From the NCBI GenBank assembly GCA_035540755.1, contig DATLGD010000165.1, positions 1 through 33,104 of the forward strand: DNA of 33,104 nucleotides, read 5' to 3'. The notes below the pieces were generated by a model. The model was not told the origin of the DNA. It did not search any database and saw nothing but the letters and a program-made list of their open reading frames with translations. Every line of letters begins with the position of its first letter. Within the stretch, counting starts at the first letter, position 1. Shown here one piece after another: positions 21,804 through 29,911 of this stretch. Source of the stretch: DATLGD01 sp035540755. Lineage in GTDB: Bacteria; Actinomycetota; Actinomycetes; Mycobacteriales; SCTD01. The translations under genes and the position numbers were made by a program.

Positions 21804-23249
21804 TCACGAGTTCGCTGTGGCGGGCGCATCTCCTGCCCGGGGCGTCCACCGGAGGGCGGCCGCCCCGGCGGCGGCCGCCACCACGAGCGGGACGCCGTAG
21901 AGCGGCGGGCGCACCACGCTGCGCCCGTCCGGCCAGACCAGGAAGCACAGCACCAGGCACGCCGCCCCGAGCGCTGCCGCAGTGCGACGCCCTCCGGCCG
22001 CGGCCAGGGGGACGATGCCCCAGAGGACGTACCAGGGCAGCACCGTCGGGTTCAGCAGCACGACCGCGAGCAGCGCCAGGCCGAACGCCCGCACCGGCCC
22101 GAGCCGCGCAGTGAGCAGCAGCAGGACGCCGCCCACGAGGACGCCGAGCACTGCTGCGGCATCGAGCAGGGGCTCGCGGACCGCGGCCGCCCCGCCGACG
22201 AGGCCGAGCCCGTCGGCGGCCGACCCGAGCGCGTGCCCCAGCCCGGTCACCGGGGAGAACAGGCTGAGCAGCGCGCGGCTGGTGTCGAGCGTGCCCACCC
22301 ATCCCCAGCCCAGCCGGGTGGCGGCGGGGACGACGAGCCCCACCGCTACGGCGCCTCCTGCGACGAGCAGCGCCGTCCGCAGCCGGCCGCGCCAGGTGGT
22401 GGCGGCGAGCACCAGCACCGGCAGCGCCGCGAGCGCCGGCGCCTTGACCAGGGCGCCGACCGCGACCAGGGCACCTGCGGCGAGCAGCTGCCACGCGCGG
22501 GCGGGGACCGCCAGCCCCAGCGCCAGGCCGGCGAGCATGAGCCCGATCATGAGCGCGTCGTTGTGACCGCCGGCGACGCCGTGCAGGAGACCGAGGGGGT
22601 TGGCGACGCCCAGCCACAGCGCCCGCTGCGCAGGGACGCCGGTGCGCCGAGACAGCCGCACCAGCGCCCAAACGGTCAGCGCCAGGCCGAGCACCGCCAG
22701 CAGCCGGAGCAGCAGCACGCTCAGCCCCACGTGCGTGACGCCGGTCAGCCGCACCAGCAGGGCGGCGGGCGCGAGGTAGGCCGGCCCGTACGGGGAGGGG
22801 GTGCCGCGCCAGACGCCGTCGACGTGGGCCGAGAAGGCGCCGCCGCCCTCGATCGGTCCGAGCTCGTACGGGTCGAGGCCGCGCGCGACGATGGCGGCCT
22901 GCGCTCCGTAGGCGTACACGTCGCGGCTGAACAGCGGCGGTCCGATCAGCAGCGGCAGCGACCAGAGCGCGGCGGCCCAGCCGACGGCGCGCGTGCCGAC
23001 CGCATCGAGCACCCGGCGCGTGCGCCACCAGGCGCCGGTGAGCAGCACCAGCCCGACGACGAGCAGGGCGGTGGCCGCCGTACGGGCCGTCGGGGTCGCC
23101 GCCAGGCCCGAGACACCCGCCCAGGCGCCGGGCGAGGGCCGCGGCAGGGCGCCGGCGCCCGTGCCGCCGACCGCCACGAGCAGCGCGCCGGCGAAGCCGG
23201 TGAGCAGCAGCGGTCGGGGGAGCGAGCCGGCGAGCGGCTCGCTGCGCAT
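21804..23249 (-). CDS. Polyprenol-phosphate-mannose-dependent alpha-(1-6) mannosyltransferase (MptA/MptB-like)
   Basis: A GT-C fold integral membrane glycosyltransferase of 481 residues with roughly 12 hydrophobic segments. The motif FSRDVYAYGAQ (~120 residues in, first extracytoplasmic loop) carries the expected catalytic Asp, followed by GLDPYELGP and the SPYGPAYL segment; later come NPLGLLHGVAGGHND and NPTVLPWYVLWG, all seen in MptA/MptB. Relatives extend the mannan core of lipomannan using decaprenyl-phosphate-mannose outside the membrane. M. tuberculosis MptA (Rv2174) has the same neighbours. The ATG at 23249 is 16 bases after the crtI stop, so the two are co-transcribed; the start is otherwise only moderately certain. 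Confidence 0.85.
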   Translation of the reverse strand: MRSEPLAGSLPRPLLLTGFAGALLVAVGGTGAGALPRPSPGAWAGVSGLAATPTARTAATALLVVGLVLLTGAWWRTRRVLDAVGTRAVGWAAALWSLPLLIGPPLFSRDVYAYGAQAAIVARGLDPYELGPIEGGGAFSAHVDGVWRGTPSPYGPAYLAPAALLVRLTGVTHVGLSVLLLRLLAVLGLALTVWALVRLSRRTGVPAQRALWLGVANPLGLLHGVAGGHNDALMIGLMLAGLALGLAVPARAWQLLAAGALVAVGALVKAPALAALPVLVLAATTWRGRLRTALLVAGGAVAVGLVVPAATRLGWGWVGTLDTSRALLSLFSPVTGLGHALGSAADGLGLVGGAAAVREPLLDAAAVLGVLVGGVLLLLTARLGPVRAFGLALLAVVLLNPTVLPWYVLWGIVPLAAAGGRRTAAALGAACLVLCFLVWPDGRSVVRPPLYGVPLVVAAAAGAAALRWTPRAGDAPATANS

Positions 23250-23265
23250 CAGTGCGGTCCCCGGC

Positions 23266-24834
23266 TCAGGGCGCGGGACGGACCAGCGGTCCGGCCGGCT
23301 CGGCGAGGCGCAGAGCCCGCGAGCGGTAGCCGCGGTCCTTGCCGAGGATGCGCTCGGCCGCCAGGCGGCCCGACAGCAGCACCATCGGGACGCCCACGCC
23401 GGGCTGCGTCCCCGAGCCGGCGAACACGACGCCCTCGACGCCACGGGCGAGGTTGCCGGGGCGGAACGGGCCGGTCTGGAAGAACGAGTGCGCGGCGGCG
23501 AACGGCGCCCCCTGCTCCATGCCTCGACGGGCCCAGTCCGCCGGCGTCGTCACGTCCTCGACCTCGACGGCGTCGCCGAAGCCGACGTAGCCGAGCGACT
23601 CGAGCCGGGCCACCACCTCGTCGCGGTACCGCGGTCCGACGACGTCCCAGTCGATGCCGGCCGACAGGTTCGGCGTCGGCAGGAGCACGTAGTAGATCTC
23701 GCGCCCGTCCGGCGCCAGCGACGGGTCGCTGCGGGTGGGGTTGGTGACCAGCACCGAGGGGTCGCTCATCAGCTGCTGCTTGTCGATGAGCTCGTCGAAG
23801 ACGCCCCGCCACGACCGTCCGAAGTGGATGTTGTGGTGCGCGGTCTTGGTGTACCGCTGCGTGGAGCCGGCCAGCATCAGGAAGCACGACGGCGAGTACG
23901 CCAGGCTCTTCACCCGCCGCGGGGTGGCCTCCGGCGGGAGCAGCTCGCGGTAGGCGACCGGCAGGTCGGGGTTGAGCACGACGACGTCGGCCGGGATGCG
24001 CTCGCCGTCGTCGGTCTCGACGCCGACGGCGCGGCCGTGCTCGACCAGCACGCGGCGCACGGGAGTGCCGTACCGGAGCGCGACGCCGTGCTTCTCGGCC
24101 GCGCCCGCGAGCGCGCGGGGCACGGCGTGCATGCCGCCCTTGGGGAAGAACACCCCCGCGACCGAGTCCATGTAGGCGATGACCGCGTAGATGGCGAGGG
24201 CGTCGTACGGCGACAGCCCGGCGTACATCGACTGGAAGGACAGCACTCGCTGGGTGCGCGGGTCCTGCAGGTACTGCTCGACCTTCGGTGCCAGCCGGCG
24301 GAAGCCCCCGATCGCCGTGAGCCTGGCGAGGTTGGGGGTGAGCAGGTCGAACGGGGAGTCGATGTTGCGGTCGATGAAGTCCTTCATCTCGTAGCGGTAG
24401 AGCTTCGAGACGAAGTCGACGTAGCGCAGGTAGCCCTGGGCCTCCCGCGGGCCGCAGACCCGCTCGACCTCGTCGGCCATCGCCGCCGGGTCGGCCTTGA
24501 CGTCGAGGGTAGAGCCGTCCGGGTAGTACGCGCGGTAGAGCGGGTCGACCGGCTCGAGCTCCAGCCAGTCCTCGAGCCGCTCGCCGACGCAGTCGAGGGC
24601 GTCGGCGATCAGGTCGGGCATGGTGAGCACCGTCGGGCCGGTGTCGAAGCGGTAGCTGCCGTCACCCGACGGCGAGGCCAGCTCGAGCAGGCCGTTGCGC
24701 CCGCCCGGCACGTCCTCGCGCTCCAGCACCGTCACCTCGCGGCCCGCCCCGACCAGGCGCAGGGCGGCGGACAGGCCGGCGAGCCCGGCACCGACGACGA
24801 CGACGCGGTCGGTCCTGCCGGGCACGGTGCGCAC
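23266..24834 (-). CDS. crtI: Phytoene desaturase / carotenoid desaturase
   Basis: An FAD enzyme of 522 residues that introduces double bases into phytoene towards lycopene-type products; it is membrane-associated. The N-terminal dinucleotide motif VVVVGAGLAGLSAA is at ~11-24, and the C-terminal signature has GVVFAGSGTQPGVGVPMVLLSG (in outline, ~470-495). The SPSCFLML and HNIHFG segments also match CrtI. The GTG at 24834 is chosen because a TACCCT box is 6 bases upstream and the FAD motif begins soon after. No cyclase or glycosyltransferase of the pathway is in the window, so the final carotenoid cannot be inferred. Confidence 0.9.
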   Translation of the reverse strand: MRTVPGRTDRVVVVGAGLAGLSAALRLVGAGREVTVLEREDVPGGRNGLLELASPSGDGSYRFDTGPTVLTMPDLIADALDCVGERLEDWLELEPVDPLYRAYYPDGSTLDVKADPAAMADEVERVCGPREAQGYLRYVDFVSKLYRYEMKDFIDRNIDSPFDLLTPNLARLTAIGGFRRLAPKVEQYLQDPRTQRVLSFQSMYAGLSPYDALAIYAVIAYMDSVAGVFFPKGGMHAVPRALAGAAEKHGVALRYGTPVRRVLVEHGRAVGVETDDGERIPADVVVLNPDLPVAYRELLPPEATPRRVKSLAYSPSCFLMLAGSTQRYTKTAHHNIHFGRSWRGVFDELIDKQQLMSDPSVLVTNPTRSDPSLAPDGREIYYVLLPTPNLSAGIDWDVVGPRYRDEVVARLESLGYVGFGDAVEVEDVTTPADWARRGMEQGAPFAAAHSFFQTGPFRPGNLARGVEGVVFAGSGTQPGVGVPMVLLSGRLAAERILGKDRGYRSRALRLAEPAGPLVRPAP

Positions 24835-24846
24835 GTGCGAAGGGTA
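24835..24846 (-). promoter_or_regulatory. -10 box for crtI (leaderless)
   Basis: On the minus strand TACCCT (24846-24841) is followed by 6 bases and the GTG at 24834. It should drive crtI, the mannosyltransferase and the second LVIVD gene. Confidence 0.6.
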
Positions 24847-24894
24847 GTGCGGGCGAGATTCCCCGGCCGGTCGGGAGGACCTGGGAGTCCGACG

Positions 24895-27744
24895 GTGAAC
24901 ACTGCGCCCGTGTCGAGTCTCCTGTCGCCCGCCCGCCGGGTCGCTGTCGCCGTCCTCGTCCTGCCGCTGCTCGCGACGGGCACGGCGGCGTCCGCCGCCG
25001 ACGTCCCGCCGGAGCAGCGGATGCAGGTCGGCACCGCCCTGCCGCCTGGCAACTCCGGCTTCTTCTCCGTCGAGGGGGAGGTCCGCGGTACGGCCGGGGG
25101 CCCCGGCGACCACGGCGACAACGTCGACGACCAGCGGGTGATGTTCTGGGACGGCGAGTACAAGGACGGCCGCTTCGCCGACGTGCGCGGGCAGGAGCCG
25201 CAGACCCCGCGGGACGGAGTGCGCATCTACGCCGACGACAAGGGCGTGCCGGTCGTCTACGGCGACTCCGCCTACGACGTCTGGTTCGGGGCGGGCTGGG
25301 CGGCCGGCCAGCAGCGGCTGTTCCTCGCCGACGCCATCCGGCGGCTCGGGCGCGGGACGTTCGCCGAGCTCGTGGGGCCGAGCGGTGTGCCGGCCGACGT
25401 CCAGGCGCGCACGCTCACCTACTCCCAGGCCGACTACGACGCCATGTTCGCGGCTCTGCCGGCCGAGTCGCGCGAGGTGGTCGAGGGCTACGCCGCCGGA
25501 ATGGACGCCTGGATCGCGAGGGTGCGCCGCTCACCGGCAGAGCTGCCGGCGGAGTACGCGCTCCTGTCGTCGCTGCCCGAGCCGTGGACGGTCACCGACA
25601 CGCTCGCCTCGGGCGTGCTCCTGACCCGCACGGTCGCGGCCTCCGGCGGTTCCGAGCTCGACGACGTCGCGCTCCTGCGCACCCTGCGCGAGACCTTCGG
25701 CGACGAGCAGGGGCTCGGCGCCTACACCGACCTGCGGTGGCAGCAGGACGAGCGGGCGACGGTCAGCGTCCCCCGGGAGGAGGGGCGCTTCGACAACGCC
25801 GTCGTCCCGGCGGGGGAGCGGGCCGCGGTGCTCCGGGCCAGCGCCGAGTACGCGCTGGGCCTGCCCGCCGAGCTGGCCGACGGCCCGGGCACCGGGGCGT
25901 TCCCGGCTCCGGAGCCGCCGTTCGTCACGGGCAGCGCGCGGGTCTCCGCCGAGGCGCTCGCGCCGCTGGTGCAGCAGAGCGTGCGGACGGCGGTGGAGAG
26001 CCTGTCGGCCTGGGGCAGCGGGCTGCACGGCGGCTCGTACGCTTTCGCGGTCAGCGGCGACCGCACCACCACCGGCTCCCCGATGCTCGTCAGCGGCCCG
26101 CAGCTGGGCTACTCCTACCCGAACCAGCTGTGGGAGCTGGAGGTGCACGGCGCCGGCTACGACGCCCGCGGGTCGGCCGTGCCCAGCACGCCCACTGTCG
26201 CGATCGGGTACGGCGAGCGGACCGCCTGGGGCCTGACCACCGGCTACTCCAAGACCATCGACAGCTTCGTCGAGACAGTTCGCCGGGACGTTGACGGCGC
26301 GCTGCAGTACCGGCACGACGGCGTCTGGAAGGACGCCGACTGCCGTACCGAGACGATCCGCTACCGGGCCGCGGTGCGGGGCGTGCCGGTCGGGCCGCCG
26401 TCGCTCTCGATCGACGCCCCGGTGTGCCGCACGGTGCACGGGCCGGTGGTCGCCTACGCCGAAGACGACGGCCTCGCACGGTCGGTGCAGTACGCCATGT
26501 ACCGCCGCGAGCTCGAGACCCTCAACGGCATCCTCGCCTGGAACCGGGCCGACAGCTTCGAGGAGTTCGAGGCCGGCGTGCGGATGGTGACCTGGAACGA
26601 GAACGTCGTCTACGCCGACGCCGACGGCCGCATCGCCTACTGGCACCCCGGCCTCTACCCCCGACGCAGCCCGGCCTGGGACAGCCGCTTCCCGGCTCCG
26701 GGCACGGGCGAGCACGACCCGTCCGGGCTGGTGCCGTTCGACTCGATGCCGCACGTCGTCGACCCGGCGGCGGGGTACGTCGCCAACTGGAACAACAAGC
26801 CGTCGGCCGGGTGGCTCGACGAGCACCTCGAGCCGTCCGCGAGCCGGCCCGCGGGGCGGGGGAACCGCCTCCAGGTCGTGCACGCGCTGCTCGAGGCGCA
26901 GCCGCGGATGTCTCCGGACGACCTGCGCGCCACCGAGCTGCAGCTGGGCTTGGTCGACCAGCGGGCCCAGGAGTTCCTGCCGCTCCTGCGAGGGCTGACG
27001 AGCGACGACGTACCCGTCCAGGCGGCGCTCGACCTGCTGCGCGGCTGGGACGGCGTCGCCTACGACCGGTCGGCCTACGCCACCGACGACGACTACACCG
27101 ACGAGACGGTCACCGACCTGCCTGCGGTGACGGTGTTCGCGAGGGTGATGGACGCGCTGCGCGACACCCTGTTCGACGAGCTTCCCGTGGGCGTGCGGCT
27201 GGCGTCCGACGACATCGGCAGCCACGTCTGGGACGTCTCGGTGGTCGACAACCTGGCGCTGCGGGTGCTGGCGCCCTCGACGTCGTCGCTGACGCCGTCG
27301 CGCGACTGGACCGGCGGGGCGAGCGCGGAGGAGGTGCTGCTGGCCGCCGTCGAGCGGGCCGTCGACGACCTCGTCGACGAGCACGGGAGCGACCCCGCCG
27401 GGTGGCGCGACCAGCACCCCCGGCGCGACGTGTCGTCGCTCACCGGCGTCATCGGACCGTCGCTGACGATGCCCTACCAGGACCGCGGGTCCTGGGTGCA
27501 CGTCGTCGCCTTCGGCACCGGGAGCGGGTCAGCCGCAGCACCGCGGAGCTCCGCGCCCGAGGCCGCGCCAGCGGGACCAGGTCCCGCCTCGGCGCGCTTG
27601 CCCGCCACCGGAGCGGGCACGGTCGCGGTGTGGGCGGGGTTGCTCCTGGTCGGCACCGCCTGGCTGCTGTCCCGCCGGCGAGCACGCCCGGCGATCGGGG
27701 ACGACGCCTTCGCCGACGTCGGTGACGACGACCTCGCCGGCTGA
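24895..27744 (+). CDS. Secreted penicillin acylase-family Ntn hydrolase with LPATG sorting signal
   Basis: 949 residues. A signal peptide (~13-34, ASA) is followed by the acylase A-chain region (RIYADDKGVPVVYGDSAYD, WAAGQQRLFLAD at ~134-146). The Ntn nucleophile is most likely S381 in LHGGSYAFAVSGDR, where the precursor would self-cleave; the usual Ser-Asn is Ser-Tyr here. RTVHGPVV (512-519) and the oxyanion motif NWNNKP (631-636) follow. The C-terminus has LPATG (902-906), a membrane helix (~909-926), RRRAR and then an unusual 18-residue acidic tail. It likely cleaves amides such as acyl-homoserine lactones, beta-lactams or lipid amides; the substrate is unknown. GGGAG lies 8 bases before the GTG at 24895. 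The open frame extends far upstream but non-homologously. Confidence 0.87.
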   Translation: MNTAPVSSLLSPARRVAVAVLVLPLLATGTAASAADVPPEQRMQVGTALPPGNSGFFSVEGEVRGTAGGPGDHGDNVDDQRVMFWDGEYKDGRFADVRGQEPQTPRDGVRIYADDKGVPVVYGDSAYDVWFGAGWAAGQQRLFLADAIRRLGRGTFAELVGPSGVPADVQARTLTYSQADYDAMFAALPAESREVVEGYAAGMDAWIARVRRSPAELPAEYALLSSLPEPWTVTDTLASGVLLTRTVAASGGSELDDVALLRTLRETFGDEQGLGAYTDLRWQQDERATVSVPREEGRFDNAVVPAGERAAVLRASAEYALGLPAELADGPGTGAFPAPEPPFVTGSARVSAEALAPLVQQSVRTAVESLSAWGSGLHGGSYAFAVSGDRTTTGSPMLVSGPQLGYSYPNQLWELEVHGAGYDARGSAVPSTPTVAIGYGERTAWGLTTGYSKTIDSFVETVRRDVDGALQYRHDGVWKDADCRTETIRYRAAVRGVPVGPPSLSIDAPVCRTVHGPVVAYAEDDGLARSVQYAMYRRELETLNGILAWNRADSFEEFEAGVRMVTWNENVVYADADGRIAYWHPGLYPRRSPAWDSRFPAPGTGEHDPSGLVPFDSMPHVVDPAAGYVANWNNKPSAGWLDEHLEPSASRPAGRGNRLQVVHALLEAQPRMSPDDLRATELQLGLVDQRAQEFLPLLRGLTSDDVPVQAALDLLRGWDGVAYDRSAYATDDDYTDETVTDLPAVTVFARVMDALRDTLFDELPVGVRLASDDIGSHVWDVSVVDNLALRVLAPSTSSLTPSRDWTGGASAEEVLLAAVERAVDDLVDEHGSDPAGWRDQHPRRDVSSLTGVIGPSLTMPYQDRGSWVHVVAFGTGSGSAAAPRSSAPEAAPAGPGPASARLPATGAGTVAVWAGLLLVGTAWLLSRRRARPAIGDDAFADVGDDDLAG

Positions 27745-27750
27745 GCCCCG

Positions 27751-27777
27751 CCGGCCGCCGGTGGACCGGCGGGCCGG
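27751..27777 (+). terminator. Hairpin terminator after the acylase gene
   Basis: CCGGCCGCCGGT (27751-27762) pairs with ACCGGCGG-CCGG (27765-27777, one bulged G) across a 2-base GG gap, starting 6 bases after the stop codon. Confidence 0.6.
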
Positions 27778-27796
27778 TGTCCGGTCCCCGGGCGAC

Positions 27797-27802
27797 TAGC
27801 CT
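27797..27802 (+). promoter_or_regulatory. -10 box of the zinc-ribbon SDR gene
   Basis: TAGCCT lies 40 bases before the ATG at 27843, giving a leader of ~34 bases. GAGGA at 27826-27830 is a possible Shine-Dalgarno but is 12 bases from the ATG. Confidence 0.4.
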
Positions 27803-27842
27803 CGGCTGCGACGAGCGGCACCGACGAGGACGTGGTTTCGGC

Positions 27843-29300
27843 ATGACCCTGCAGGACGACGCGCGGCTGCGGCAGCAGTCCGGCATCGACCCCGAGCGGC
27901 TCCAGGCGGCCCTGGACGTCATCGCCGAGCTGGACGACCTGCCGGTCGACGACCCCGCCTCGGTGGCCGTGCGGGTCGCGACGGCTCGCCTCTACAAGCA
28001 GGTGAAGCTGCGCCGGCGCCGTGAGGCGCGCGACGCGCAGCTGGCGCACGACGCCGCCGTCACTGCGGCCACCGCGACAGCGGCTCCGGGCCGGCTGGAC
28101 GACGAGACGCGGGGCCTGCCGCTGCAGACCGAGACGGTCGCGCCGCTGGCCGGCACCCTGCTCAAGGCGCGCGCCTGCTACACGTGCAAGCAGCGCTACG
28201 TCGACGTCGACGCCTTCTACCACCAGCTGTGTCCGCCGTGCGCGGCGCTGAACCGGTCCCGCCGTGAGGCGCGCACCGACCTCACCGGCCGGCGGGCGCT
28301 GCTCACCGGCGGCCGGGCGAAGATCGGCATGCACATCGCCCTGCGCCTGCTGCGCGACGGCGCGGACACCACGATCACCACCCGCTTCCCGGTCGACGCC
28401 GTGCGGCGGTTCTCCTCGATGCCCGACAGCGCCGACTGGCTGCACCGGCTGCACGTCGTCGGCATCGACCTGCGCGACCCGGCGCAGGTCGTGGCCCTGG
28501 CCGACGAGGTCGCCTCCCGCGGGCCGCTCGACATCCTGGTCAACAACGCGGCGCAGACGGTGCGCCGCTCGCCCGGGGCGTACGCCGCGCTGGTCGCCGC
28601 CGAGTCGGCGGAGCTGCCGGCCGGCCCGGTGCCGGAGCTGGTCGACCTCGGGCACGCCGCCGACGCGCACCCGCCGGCGCTGTCCGCCGGTGCGCCCGCG
28701 GCCTTCACCCCGCACGCGGTCACGGCGCTGGCGCTGACCGCCGGCTCGGCATCGCTCGACCGCATCTCCGAGCAGACCGCTATCGACGCCGGCGGTCTCG
28801 TGCCCGATCTCGACGCGGTCAACAGCTGGACGCGCACCGTGTCGGAGGTCGACGCCCTCGAGATGCTCGAGGTCCAGCTGTGCAACGCGGTCGCCCCGTT
28901 CGTGCTCATCGGCCGGCTCCGGGCGTCTCTCGCAGCCTCGCCGGCGCGTCGGACCTACGTCGTGAACGTCTCGGCGATGGAAGGCCAGTTCAGCCGGGGC
29001 TACAAAGGCCCGGGGCACCCGCACACGAACATGGCCAAGGCCGGCCTGAACATGCTGACCCGCACCAGCGCCAAGGAGATGCTCGAGACCGACGGCATCC
29101 TCATGACCGCGGTCGACACCGGCTGGATCACCGACGAGCGGCCGCACCCCACCAGGGCACGGCTGCACGAGGAGGGGTTCGCGGCCCCGCTCGACCTCGT
29201 CGACGGCGCAGCCCGGGTGTACGACCCGATCGTGCGCGGTGAGCAGGGCGAGGACCTGCACGGCGTCTTCCTCAAGGACTACGCGCCCTCGCCCTGGTAG
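27843..29300 (+). CDS. SDR-family protein with N-terminal zinc ribbon and altered active site
   Basis: 485 residues in three parts. Residues 1-105 are helical and basic (YKQVKLRRRREARD). A CxxC...CxxC zinc ribbon follows (C112, C115, C130, C133). A Rossmann short-chain dehydrogenase domain spans ~148-480, with the cofactor loop TGGRAKIG (155-162) and NNAA (234-237). The catalytic Ser (S377 in NVSAMEG) and Lys (K399 in HTNMAKAG) are present, but the YxxxK Tyr is Thr (T395); Y387 is the only nearby Tyr. A ~90-residue insertion lies between NNAA and S377. I infer a regulatory or binding role, or catalysis by another residue. ATG start; neighbours give no pathway clue. Confidence 0.82.
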   Translation: MTLQDDARLRQQSGIDPERLQAALDVIAELDDLPVDDPASVAVRVATARLYKQVKLRRRREARDAQLAHDAAVTAATATAAPGRLDDETRGLPLQTETVAPLAGTLLKARACYTCKQRYVDVDAFYHQLCPPCAALNRSRREARTDLTGRRALLTGGRAKIGMHIALRLLRDGADTTITTRFPVDAVRRFSSMPDSADWLHRLHVVGIDLRDPAQVVALADEVASRGPLDILVNNAAQTVRRSPGAYAALVAAESAELPAGPVPELVDLGHAADAHPPALSAGAPAAFTPHAVTALALTAGSASLDRISEQTAIDAGGLVPDLDAVNSWTRTVSEVDALEMLEVQLCNAVAPFVLIGRLRASLAASPARRTYVVNVSAMEGQFSRGYKGPGHPHTNMAKAGLNMLTRTSAKEMLETDGILMTAVDTGWITDERPHPTRARLHEEGFAAPLDLVDGAARVYDPIVRGEQGEDLHGVFLKDYAPSPW

Positions 29301-29314
29301 CCCCGACCGCGCCC

Positions 29315-29331
29315 GCCCGGCCCTGCCGGGC
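29315..29331 (+). terminator. Weak hairpin after the SDR gene
   Basis: GCCCGG (29315-29320), loop CCCTG, CCGGGC (29326-29331), 15 bases past the stop. Short stem and no U-tract, so only tentative. Confidence 0.3.
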
Positions 29332-29407
29332 TGCGCGCTGTGCCGGCGCCGCCGGACCGTCGCGGGATCGTGACGACCAGCGCGCTCTGCGGGGTACGGC
29401 CCACCGC

Positions 29408-29911
29408 ATGACCGACACCCCGCTCGTCGACGTCGTCGTGGAGATCCCGCGAGGGAGCCGCAACAAGTACGAGTTCGACGAGGATCTGGGCGTCATGCGC
29501 TTCGACCGGCGGCTGCTCGGCTCGATCGCCTTCCCGGCCGACTACGGCTTCGTCCCGAAGACGGTCGGCGAGGACGGCGACGCCCTCGACGCCCTCGTCC
29601 TGCTGGACGAGCCGACCTACCCGGGCATCTGGGTCACCTGCCGCACGGTCGGCGTGTCCTGGATCGGCACCGAGCGCGGGCGGGAGGCCAAGCTGCTCTG
29701 CGTCCCGGAGGGCGATCCGGCCTACGACGACGTGCACGACCTCGAGGACCTGCCGCCGCACGTCCGGCGGGAGGTCGGGCACTTCTTCGAGGTCTACAAG
29801 GCCCTCGACGACGCCTCCTCGGTCACCGACGAGGGGCAGGAGGGCGCAGCCGTGGCCCGCCGGGTCCTCGCGCAGGCGCAGCAGCGGTACAGGGAGGAGC
29901 AGCCCTCCTAG
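29408..29911 (+). CDS. ppa: Inorganic pyrophosphatase (family I)
   Basis: Hydrolyses pyrophosphate to two phosphates and so drives biosynthesis; cytosolic and Mg-dependent. 167 residues, the usual bacterial length. The active-site set is visible: EIPRGSRNKYEFD (E12, K20, E22), ADYGFVP (Y46) and E55-D56-G57-D58-A59-L60-D61, where the common DPxD Pro is Ala. D/K residues and HFFEVYK follow near the C-terminus. A degenerate TACGGC box lies 7 bases before the ATG. Its TAG stop overlaps the TAG stop of the convergent methionine aminopeptidase gene (29908-29911). Confidence 0.94.
   Translation: MTDTPLVDVVVEIPRGSRNKYEFDEDLGVMRFDRRLLGSIAFPADYGFVPKTVGEDGDALDALVLLDEPTYPGIWVTCRTVGVSWIGTERGREAKLLCVPEGDPAYDDVHDLEDLPPHVRREVGHFFEVYKALDDASSVTDEGQEGAAVARRVLAQAQQRYREEQPS

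Noticed and set aside
22993..24894. Open frame running upstream into the acylase gene (continuous for over 1500 codons)
   Set aside because: Composition is low-complexity Arg/Gly-rich with no homology and lies antisense to crtI and the mannosyltransferase; the signal peptide and ribosome site fix the start at 24895.
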